64,000 bases of DNA from Neobacillus sp. WH10 (GTDB lineage Bacteria; Bacillota; Bacilli; Bacillales; Cytobacillaceae), in assembly GCF_030123405.1 (NCBI RefSeq), contig NZ_CP126110.1, forward strand, positions 3,968,001 through 4,032,000, in the 5' to 3' direction. Under the pieces are notes generated by a model. It searched no databases and was not told the DNA's origin. It worked only from the letters and a program-made list of their open reading frames with translations. Both the position numbers and the translations under genes were made by a program. This document shows, one piece after another, positions 57,860-64,000 of the stretch. Each line of letters opens with the position of its first letter. The first letter of the stretch is position 1.

Positions 57860-59149
57860 CTACTCAATGAACTCAAATTCGAACTCTAATAATTTTACGA
57901 TATCTCCATCTTTTGCCCCTCGTTGTCTTAAAGCATCATCTACGCCAAGACCGCGAAGCTGTCGGGAGAAACGGCGGACAGATTCTTCACGTGAAAAGTC
58001 TGTCATCTTAAATAATCTTTCGAGTTTTTCACCTGAGAGGACAAACGAACCATCTGGCTCTCTTGTAATCGTGAAGTTTTCAGGGTCTGCCTCATGTTTG
58101 TAAAGAACACGATGAATACCGGTATCCTCTTCTTCATGCTCAAGTGGAAACTCTGGTGTTTCCTCTAATTTATCGGCCACAGCGAATAATAATTCACGCA
58201 GACCTTTACGGGATAAAGCTGAGATAGGGAATATAGGATAATCCTCTTCAAGCTGCTCTTTAAACTTTTGCAGGTTTTCTTCTGCATCAGGCATATCCAT
58301 TTTATTCGCAACAATTATTTGCGGACGCTCGGTCAATCTTAGATTATACTCTTTTAATTCACGATTGATGGTCAGGTAATCCTCAAATGGGTCCCTGCCT
58401 TCTGTCGCTGCCATATCAATAACATGGACGATAACTCTCGTCCGTTCAATATGTCGTAAAAATTGATGGCCAAGACCTACACCTTCACTTGCCCCTTCAA
58501 TTAATCCCGGCAGGTCAGCCATAACAAAACTTCTGCCGTCCTCTGTTTCCACCATACCAAGATTCGGAACAATCGTCGTAAAATGGTACTCAGCGATTTT
58601 CGGTTTTGCCGATGAGACAACAGACAATAAGGTAGACTTCCCTACACTTGGGAAACCAACGAGACCAACATCAGCCAAAAGCTTTAATTCCAGAATAACA
58701 TCACGCTCTTGGCCCGGCTCACCATTTTCAGCAATCTCCGGTGCCGGATTTGACGGTGTGGCGAAACGGGTATTTCCACGGCCGCCACGGCCGCCTTTAG
58801 CTATGACAGCCTGCTGCCCGTGCTCAACTAAATCAGCAATGACCTCTTTTGTTTCTGCATCCATAACCACCGTTCCAGGGGGTACCTTAACAATCATATC
58901 CTTAGAGCCTCTTCCATGCTGTCCCTTGGACATGCCATGCTCACCACGATCCGCCTTAAAATGGCGCTTATAGCGAAAATCCATTAACGTTCTCAGCCCT
59001 TCGTTTACCTCAAAAACGACACTGGCACCTTTTCCGCCGTCCCCGCCAGCAGGACCGCCATTTGGAACATATTTTTCACGACGAAACGCGACCATACCAT
59101 TGCCGCCGTCCCCGCCTTTTACATAAATTTTGACTTGATCGACAAACAT
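57860..59149 (-). CDS. obg: Spo0B-associated essential GTPase Obg (CgtA)
   Basis: Essential ribosome-assembly and stress GTPase. 429 residues from ATG 59149 (GGAGG, 6 nt), MFVDQVKIYVKGGDGGNGMV; a frame extension of seven codons is not supported. The glycine-rich Obg fold covers 1-158. The G domain (about 159-330) has GFPSVGKSTLLS, DLPGLIEGA and NKMDMPD. The C-terminal OCT domain ends near EFEFEFIE. It follows spo0B by 50 nt, as in B. subtilis. Confidence 0.98.
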   Translation of the reverse strand: MFVDQVKIYVKGGDGGNGMVAFRREKYVPNGGPAGGDGGKGASVVFEVNEGLRTLMDFRYKRHFKADRGEHGMSKGQHGRGSKDMIVKVPPGTVVMDAETKEVIADLVEHGQQAVIAKGGRGGRGNTRFATPSNPAPEIAENGEPGQERDVILELKLLADVGLVGFPSVGKSTLLSVVSSAKPKIAEYHFTTIVPNLGMVETEDGRSFVMADLPGLIEGASEGVGLGHQFLRHIERTRVIVHVIDMAATEGRDPFEDYLTINRELKEYNLRLTERPQIIVANKMDMPDAEENLQKFKEQLEEDYPIFPISALSRKGLRELLFAVADKLEETPEFPLEHEEEDTGIHRVLYKHEADPENFTITREPDGSFVLSGEKLERLFKMTDFSREESVRRFSRQLRGLGVDDALRQRGAKDGDIVKLLEFEFEFIE

Positions 59150-59199
59150 CTTATTCCTCCAGTCTTGCATTTTACATAAACTGATGTCAAAACACCTTG

Positions 59200-59730
59200 T
59201 TATTGTACTGGCATAAAAACTTCCAGCGCGAGTTCACTTTCAGAAAATTCCTTGACCACTACATCCATTGCTGGGTTAGCAAGGAATTTTTCAATCAGTT
59301 CCCTTTTTATTATTATCCCGCTAAAATCAAAAAAGAAACGAACACCATCTAATTGTGGTTCAATTGTGATGGATAAATGGTTCTCTTGAAATTCCTCAAT
59401 TGCCCGATTTAAACATAAAAAAAAGGAATTTGTCCAATTTGTCATGCTAGCGTCATCAATTTTAATTAATTCTGAATCGATCAGTACTTCATACTCTAGT
59501 TTAAATGAAGGATTTTCCCAATTGGATTTTAATAGCAGGGCAGCAAACAAAGGCATATGTAAATTCGAAAGCTTTGTCTCATGCTGCGCTTCAATGACAA
59601 TTTCATCAATGACTGCTCTAACCCGATCAATTCGGTCTAAATCCAGGTTTCCCTTTATTAACTGGAGTTTGTTTAACCAATCATGTCGTGAGTGCCGCAG
59701 CACTTCCACGATATCCCATTCTTTCCCCAT
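59200..59730 (-). CDS. spo0B: Sporulation initiation phosphotransferase Spo0B
   Basis: Phosphorelay protein passing phosphate from Spo0F to Spo0A. 176 residues. The N-terminal helical hairpin carries the phosphorylated histidine, H16 in LRHSRHDWLNKLQLIKGNLD, and the C-terminal degenerate kinase-like domain covers about 75-176 (SITIEPQLDGVRFFFDFSG). The protein is shorter at the N-terminus than B. subtilis Spo0B, where the histidine is near residue 30. It lies between rpmA and obg, the conserved order. Confidence 0.93.
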   Translation of the reverse strand: MGKEWDIVEVLRHSRHDWLNKLQLIKGNLDLDRIDRVRAVIDEIVIEAQHETKLSNLHMPLFAALLLKSNWENPSFKLEYEVLIDSELIKIDDASMTNWTNSFFLCLNRAIEEFQENHLSITIEPQLDGVRFFFDFSGIIIKRELIEKFLANPAMDVVVKEFSESELALEVFMPVQ

Positions 59731-59882
59731 ACGTACACTCCCACATTAAGTGTTGGACACTGTTTCTGATAGTATATCAAAAAAACAAACATGAGTAAGC
59801 AATTTTATATTGTAGAGGCGAAAAGAAGCTTATACGAAGTAGGTTTCCTGACGTGTTAGTTGGGAGGTAAAATCGCTAGCAT

Positions 59883-59918
59883 AAAGAAAACTCTAACCAA
59901 ACAGGTTAGAGTTTCCTT
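59883..59918 (-). terminator. Terminator after rpmA
   Basis: AAACTCTAACC/GGTTAGAGTTT perfect 11-bp stem with a 5-nt loop, then TCTTT on the minus strand. Confidence 0.88.
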
Positions 59919-59930
59919 TTGATGTCTTAT

Positions 59931-60224
59931 TTAAGCTTCTTGAGCTACTGGATAAACGCTCACTTTTTTACGGTCACGACCTAAACGTTCGAATTTCACA
60001 ACGCCGTCGATTTTTGCAAAAAGAGTATCGTCTCCGCCGCGGCCTACGTTTTCACCTGGGTAAATCTTTGTACCGCGTTGACGGTAAAGGATCGAACCAC
60101 CAGTTACAAATTGACCGTCTGCACGCTTAGCACCAAGGCGCTTTGCGATAGAGTCACGTCCGTTCTTTGTAGAACCTACTCCCTTTTTAGATGCAAACAA
60201 CTGAAGATCTAATTTTAATAACAT
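59931..60224 (-). CDS. rpmA: 50S ribosomal protein L27
   Basis: 97 residues. The N-terminus MLLKLDLQLFASKKGVGSTK carries the Firmicutes extension that is cut after LQLF by the protease Prp, whose gene lies immediately upstream. The conserved KNGRDSIAKRLGAKRADGQF and GTKIYPGENVGRGGDDTLFA follow. After processing the new N-terminus reaches the peptidyl-transferase centre. It is the last gene before the operon terminator. Confidence 0.98.
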   Translation of the reverse strand: MLLKLDLQLFASKKGVGSTKNGRDSIAKRLGAKRADGQFVTGGSILYRQRGTKIYPGENVGRGGDDTLFAKIDGVVKFERLGRDRKKVSVYPVAQEA

Positions 60225-60569
60225 TTATTCCACCTCCTGCTTTTTGAAGGTAATCTTTATGTGCTTTCCGTACTCTTCTTCAATCGTCCGTAACGAAACG
60301 ACCATAGCTTCTAGAATCAGCTGAATTTTCTCGTGGATGTCATTCGGAAGTTCTTCCGGTACAACACAGCGGAGAAACCCATCTGCTCGATGTTCAAGAT
60401 CGGGAGTGACACCAGTCAGTTCGTGTACTGCGTTGATGGCCCCAACGGAGACAGCAGATACACCTGCACAGACAATATCCTTCCCTCGATCAGCGAATAA
60501 TGCATGACCGCTCATTTCGAAAGACTGAATCAAGCCGGATTCAGTACGAGTAATCGTAATCCCAATCAT
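60225..60569 (-). CDS. prp: Ribosomal processing cysteine protease Prp (YsxB)
   Basis: 114-residue cysteine protease that removes the N-terminal extension of L27. The catalytic pair is H22 (SGHALFADRGKD) and C34 (DIVCAGVSAVSVGAINAV), at the same positions as in the S. aureus enzyme. It lies between rplU (15 nt) and rpmA (adjacent), the typical L21-Prp-L27 order. Its presence and the LQLF site in L27 agree with each other. Confidence 0.95.
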   Translation of the reverse strand: MIGITITRTESGLIQSFEMSGHALFADRGKDIVCAGVSAVSVGAINAVHELTGVTPDLEHRADGFLRCVVPEELPNDIHEKIQLILEAMVVSLRTIEEEYGKHIKITFKKQEVE

Positions 60570-60584
60570 CTATAATCCAACACC

Positions 60585-60893
60585 TTACGCGTTGATTTTT
60601 TCGATGATTACTTTTGTGTAAGGTTGACGATGACCTTGCTTCTTACGGTTGTTTTTCTTCGCTTTGTACTTGAAAACAATGATTTTCTTCGCACGGCCTT
60701 GTTTTTCAACTTTAGCTGTAACAGTAGCGCCTGCAACAACAGGGCTTCCAACTTTTACAGTTTCACCGCCAACGAAAAGAACCTTGTCAAAAGTAACTGT
60801 TTCACCAGCTTCTACATCTAATTTTTCAATGTAGATTGCTTGGCCTTCTTCGACTTTAAGTTGTTTACCGCCAGTTTCGATAATTGCGTACAT
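60585..60893 (-). CDS. rplU: 50S ribosomal protein L21
   Basis: 102 residues from ATG 60893 behind AAGGAGG, beginning MYAIIETGGKQLKVEEGQAI. The C-terminal KKNNRKKQGHRQPYTKVIIE contains the conserved RxGHRQxxT motif. It heads the rplU-prp-rpmA operon and is preceded by an L21-type leader RNA. Confidence 0.98.
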   Translation of the reverse strand: MYAIIETGGKQLKVEEGQAIYIEKLDVEAGETVTFDKVLFVGGETVKVGSPVVAGATVTAKVEKQGRAKKIIVFKYKAKKNNRKKQGHRQPYTKVIIEKINA

Positions 60894-60904
60894 GAACTGC
60901 ACCT

Positions 60905-61000
60905 CCTTATAAACTCAGACTCGCCATATACAGGCGTCTTGCGAATCTCGCAAAATCTTACTACCTGTTCTGCGCGGTTGTAGCACAGGTGCTACAAACA
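60905..61000 (-). promoter_or_regulatory. L21 ribosomal protein leader RNA
   Basis: The 5' leader of rplU has a TTGTAGCAC/GTGCTACAA hairpin, then GCGCAGAACAGG and TGCGAGATTCGCA with GCCTGTATATGGCGA, the arrangement of the Firmicutes L21 leader as I recall it. It presumably gives autoregulation. Confidence 0.7.
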
Positions 61001-61011
61001 TAACATTAGAA

Positions 61012-61040
61012 TACTAACATAATTTAAGCAAGAGTGTCAA
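61012..61040 (-). promoter_or_regulatory. Sigma-A promoter of rplU-prp-rpmA
   Basis: TTGACA (61040-61035) lies inside the rng 3' end; TTAGTA (61017-61012) follows after 17 bp (TAGTAT at 18 bp is the alternative). Confidence 0.65.
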
Positions 61041-62490
61041 TAGCTTTTACGGAGATATCCTTGTCATCGCCAAATTGTTTCAAGACATAATACGGTTTAG
61101 CAGATGGTTGTATAGAAAAATAAAGTTTTACATGCAGCAGGTCTTCTAATACTTTAATGTGTGCATGATCTGCACCCAAAAGCGTATCTTTCACCTCTCG
61201 CGTTGCCTCTATTAAAATTGCCTCGAATTCAGCATGACGGTGCTCTAAAAGCTCTCGCTCAAGCCGAAACGCGATGGTTTCAGCACTAAGGATCCGTCCT
61301 GTACCGTCGCAGACTGGACATTTCACTTGGAGAGCCTCTGACAGGGTGACCTTTGTCTTCTTTCTAGTCAGTTGCAGAATCCCAAGCGGGGTAAAACCAA
61401 TGATTTTTGTTCTTTTTCCATCTTTTGCTATTTCTGTCTCAAACGTGTTAAGAATCGTCTGTTTATCCTGCTCGCGTTTCATATCAATAAAATCTATCAG
61501 GACAATGCCGCCGATATCGCGAAGGCGCAATTGCCTGGCAATCTCATTTGCAGCCAGCTGATTGGTTTTAAGAACAGTATTCTGATAATCAGTCTTTCCG
61601 GAAAATTTCCCAGTGTTCACATCAATAATCGTCAATGCTTCCGTTTCATCAAATATAAGATAGGCGCCGAAATCAAGCCAGACAATCCGCTTGAGCGCTT
61701 TGTCAATTTCATGCTCCACTTGGTTTGCTGAAAATATATTCTCTTTTCCGTTATAGTAACAGTGCTTCACTTTAGGGTTGGCCTGCTCAAGCATTTTTTT
61801 TACCGCTAGATCATCAACAATGACTTCTCCAGTCTTCATCCTTGCAGCCTGATTCAAAATCATTTCTATGAAGGTATCTTTTTGAAAAATTAACCCCGCT
61901 TTTTTTAGGAAGGTTGTTTTCTGCAATAGTTCTTGGAATTGTTGTCTTAACGTTTGCAGCTCTTCTTGAATTTCTTCTTCTGTGCTTGAAATGCTAGAAG
62001 TACGAAAAATGATCCCCTCTTCTTCCGTTTTGTGACGGCTGCCAAGGCTGCGGAGCATTGTCTGTGCATTTACATCGGCAATTTTTTTCGATACGGCCAC
62101 ATAACGTCCTTTAGGCATGTAAATAAGATGATTCCCCTGTATTTCAATAATCCCCGTAACTTTTGGTCCCTTTGTGCCGGTTGCATCCTTGTCCACCTGA
62201 ACGAGCATTTTTTCTCCTTGATGCACGAACGAAGTGATATTTTTTTGTTTTTCAGATGATAGCACGTAGGCTGGCAGAGAGTCACGGTGCAAATAGGCAT
62301 TTTTCTCCTCGCCAATATCGATGAAAACAGCATTCATCCCCGGCAACACCTTTGTAACGGTCCCAAAATAAATATTACCGACCAGCGAGCGATATTCTGG
62401 TCGGTCAAAAATGATCTGTTCTACACGGTGATCTCTTAAATAAGCAAATCGCTTCTCTCGTGCGGTGTAATTAATAATTAATGTTTCCAA
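61024..62490 (-). CDS. rng: Ribonuclease E/G family protein
   Basis: RNase G-type endoribonuclease of 488 residues from TTG 62490; the preceding GTG lies within GTGAGG, the ribosome site. The N-terminal S1 domain includes GNIYFGTVTKVLPGMNAVFI (about 36-55). The DNase I-like catalytic domain has DFGAYLIFDETEALTIIDVN with the two metal-binding aspartates near DETEALTIIDVNTG, and the zinc link CPVCDGTGRI near 405. It lacks the long C-terminal scaffold of RNase E. In B. subtilis this family (rng/YloQ-unrelated) is absent from this place, though Rng occurs in many Bacillaceae. Upstream is the 52-bp hairpin array. Confidence 0.92.
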   Translation of the reverse strand: METLIINYTAREKRFAYLRDHRVEQIIFDRPEYRSLVGNIYFGTVTKVLPGMNAVFIDIGEEKNAYLHRDSLPAYVLSSEKQKNITSFVHQGEKMLVQVDKDATGTKGPKVTGIIEIQGNHLIYMPKGRYVAVSKKIADVNAQTMLRSLGSRHKTEEEGIIFRTSSISSTEEEIQEELQTLRQQFQELLQKTTFLKKAGLIFQKDTFIEMILNQAARMKTGEVIVDDLAVKKMLEQANPKVKHCYYNGKENIFSANQVEHEIDKALKRIVWLDFGAYLIFDETEALTIIDVNTGKFSGKTDYQNTVLKTNQLAANEIARQLRLRDIGGIVLIDFIDMKREQDKQTILNTFETEIAKDGKRTKIIGFTPLGILQLTRKKTKVTLSEALQVKCPVCDGTGRILSAETIAFRLERELLEHRHAEFEAILIEATREVKDTLLGADHAHIKVLEDLLHVKLYFSIQPSAKPYYVLKQFGDDKDISVKAIDTLA

Positions 62491-62588
62491 ACCACGTGTC
62501 CTCACTTTTTTTATAATAACTTATTGTCGTTATTTTAAATCCAAGAATTTCCTTATTAAGACAAATCTAGATTGATTTCCACCCGAAA

Positions 62589-62970
62589 TGGCCTTCATCG
62601 TCCTTATGAAGGACTAATTTTGCTTTCTTTTCTCCTGATTTGGCCTTCATCGCCTTTATGAAGGACTAATCTTGCTTTCTTATCTCCTGATTTGGCCTTC
62701 ATCGCCTTTATGAAGGACTAATCTCGCTTTCTTTTCTCCTGATTTGGCCTTCATCACACTTATGAAGGACTAATCCTGCTTTCTTTTCTCCTGATTAGTC
62801 CTTCATCACACTTATGAAGGACTAATCCTGCTTTCTTTTCTCCTGATTTGGCCTTCATCGCCTTTATGAAGGACTAATCTCGATATATTTGCTCCTGTTT
62901 TGGACTTCATCGCCCCTATAAAGGATTAATCTTTTCTCCCGTTTTGGCCTTCATCGCTATTATGAAGAAT
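62589..62970. repeat. 52-bp tandem repeat, eight copies, each with a hairpin
   Basis: Units start at 62589, 62641, 62693, 62745, 62797, 62849, 62901 and 62945 (last step 44 by an 8-bp deletion). Each has arms like GATTTGGCCTTCAT and ATGAAGGACTAATC around a 7-nt loop, then a 17-nt pyrimidine tract. In the fifth unit the arms are perfectly complementary over 14 bp (62793-62806/62814-62827). There is no gene in 62506-63079. Confidence 0.93.
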
Positions 62971-63030
62971 CAAATTAAAAAATTTATAGATAGCCTTAAT
63001 CTACCGCCAGAGATACTCAGTCACAGCAAA

Positions 63031-63066
63031 AGCGCTCGTTAACCGGGCGCTTCCGTTTTTTTTTCT
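63031..63066. terminator. Terminator after spoIVFB
   Basis: AGCGCTCG and CGGGCGCT pair around TTAAC, with a T9 run on the plus side and TTTTG on the minus side. Confidence 0.55.
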
Positions 63067-63079
63067 ATTATACCCTTTT

Positions 63080-63946
63080 TTAATATGAAAAGAGAAGGTC
63101 GCTGATTTTATCGGTTAGGCGCTTTTCTGTAAAATAGGCATGCAGGAGCTCGTTTTCATCCAATGTGCCCGCTTCCTTTCCGCCCGCTTCGACGATGATC
63201 GGATGTTTACAGCCGCGTTGAAATTTTTCTAACACATGGATGAGTAAGTCCTGTTCATTGGCCTGGATAGGCCTCAATGCCTGCAGGCTCGACTTTTTTC
63301 CATAATAGCGCTCTAATAAAAATCTCATGAAAATAAAGCGCCTTTGTTTCCACTCATGGTAAAGTGAGAAAAATAAAAAGGCAATTACGACCCAAACATT
63401 TATATTAGCAGGTGCAGTAAGTAAAATGATTATCGAAAACAGGGATAGGCTGAAAAATGAAATTAACAGTGTCAGACGATGTGCATGCGGAAAAGAACTT
63501 TTTAATGAAAGGAGTAAGAATACCAGTTTTCCGCCATCAAGCGGCCAAACGGGAAAAAGATTGAACACGAAAATCATAACGTTGTAACTTATAAATAGTT
63601 TAAATAAATCTTCAGGAATCACGTGCAGCGAAACTAAGCCGTATGCTGCCGCCACCATCCACACATGCTGTAGCGGTCCGGCAAGGACAACAATCGATTC
63701 CTCCTTAAGGGGACGATTGCCGTGCTCATCCATTTCAGCAACCCCGCCAAACGGCAGAAGGGTGATTTTCTTAATTCTCCATGAAAAAAAAGAAGCCGCA
63801 GCAGCATGCCCCATTTCATGTATAAATATAATCCCGAGCAGCAGGCAGACTTCTAGGAAATGACCGGTTGCAATCGATAGGGCAATCACAATCCACAGCA
63901 ACGGATGAATCTGTACTTGTCGTAGTAACGTAATAGCTCTATTCAA
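63080..63946 (-). CDS. spoIVFB: Stage IV sporulation intramembrane metalloprotease SpoIVFB
   Basis: Site-2-protease family enzyme of 288 residues that cleaves pro-sigma-K in the mother cell outer forespore membrane. About six membrane helices; zinc motif HEMGH at 43-47 (IFIHEMGHAAAASFF) and the third ligand in FNLFPVWPLDGGKLVF near 138. A C-terminal CBS-like region (about 225-288) with IVEAGGKEAGTLDENELLHA is present. It starts at a TTG that overlaps the spoIVFA stop by 8 nt, indicating coupled synthesis with its inhibitor. Its other inhibitor, BofA, is not in the window; BofC acts on the SpoIVB side of the same checkpoint. Confidence 0.95.
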   Translation of the reverse strand: MNRAITLLRQVQIHPLLWIVIALSIATGHFLEVCLLLGIIFIHEMGHAAAASFFSWRIKKITLLPFGGVAEMDEHGNRPLKEESIVVLAGPLQHVWMVAAAYGLVSLHVIPEDLFKLFISYNVMIFVFNLFPVWPLDGGKLVFLLLSLKSSFPHAHRLTLLISFFSLSLFSIIILLTAPANINVWVVIAFLFFSLYHEWKQRRFIFMRFLLERYYGKKSSLQALRPIQANEQDLLIHVLEKFQRGCKHPIIVEAGGKEAGTLDENELLHAYFTEKRLTDKISDLLFSY

Positions 63947-64000
63947 AGCGAATCACCTGGATCGGGTCGATGAAATCATCGTCTTTTTTAATGGCAAAAT
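63939..64000 (-). CDS. spoIVFA: Stage IV sporulation protein FA, C-terminal end only
   Basis: Only the last 19 residues lie in the window: FAIKKDDDFIDPIQVIRFE then TAG. The DPIQVI ending is characteristic of SpoIVFA, the scaffold and target of SpoIVB that holds SpoIVFB inactive. The rest is outside the right edge. The overlap with spoIVFB matches the B. subtilis spoIVF operon. Confidence 0.85.
   Translation of the reverse strand, partial: FAIKKDDDFIDPIQVIRFE

Noticed and set aside
62589..62970. CRISPR array
   Set aside because: Units are contiguous 52-bp repeats with no unique spacers, and no cas genes are present.

Overview
The window is a stretch of chromosome from a low-GC, endospore-forming Bacillaceae (a Bacillus/Neobacillus/Mesobacillus type). 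The evidence is many gene orders known from the B. subtilis yrrT-to-spoIVF region, plus sporulation genes (spoVB, bofC, safA, spo0B, spoIVFA/B), two T-box leaders, a 6S RNA and an L21 leader. No tRNA, rRNA, prophage or CRISPR was seen. Most genes lie on the minus strand. Plus-strand genes are yrzA, rarA, yrvJ, spoVB, yrzE, niaR and an IS remnant.

Layout. 1-4.9 kb: yrrT (cut by the window edge), yrzA, yrrS, pbpI, greA, udk. 4.8-7.8 kb: trhP2-trhP1-trmR, the wobble-uridine 5-methoxylation operon. 8.3-13.6 kb: mltG, then yrzL-yrrK-yrzB, and alaS behind an alanine T-box. 14-19.5 kb: yrrI, the small genes yrzQ and yrzR, yrrD, recD2, yrrB. 19.6-20.8 kb: a 21-bp-phase repeat array split by a degenerate IS3-family element. 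20.8-25.2 kb: mnmA, a cysteine desulfurase, cymR (sulfur supply and tRNA 2-thiolation), then rarA. 25.3-28.4 kb: an ABC-2 exporter pair and tcdA. 28.6-32.5 kb: 6S RNA, aspS, hisS with a histidine T-box, yrzK. 32.7-45.7 kb: the amidase yrvJ, dtd, rel, apt, recJ, secDF, comN, spoVB, yrbG. 45.9-50.8 kb: yrzE, yajC, tgt, queA, ruvB, ruvA. 51-55.4 kb: spore genes bofC, a YhcN/YlaJ-type lipoprotein, a phosphotransferase-like protein and safA. 55.6-64 kb: niaR, pheA, pheB, obg, spo0B, rpmA, prp, rplU, rng, spoIVFB and the end of spoIVFA.

The genes form connected modules: tRNA modification (trhP1/P2, trmR, mnmA with its sulfur donor, tcdA, queA, tgt), translation (alaS, aspS, hisS, dtd, L21, L27, Obg), stringent response and purine salvage (rel, apt), DNA repair (recD2, rarA, recJ, ruvAB, RuvX) and protein export (secDF, yajC).

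The genes are largely conventional; the unusual content is between them. I find four dispersed intergenic repeat families (about 65, 110, 160 and 30-200 bp), two of which supply the stop codon of a neighbouring gene. I also find at least four arrays in which a short motif, different at each locus, recurs about every 21 bp (exactly 21 in three of them). Each array, or its nearest surviving part, lies directly 3' of an intrinsic terminator. A fifth array repeats a hairpin every 52 bp. I consider these phased post-terminator arrays the best candidate for something undescribed. Other notable items are a probable ATC start codon in yrzE, a terminator that contains the next gene's ribosome binding site (greA-pbpI), and a structured element at 8161-8252.
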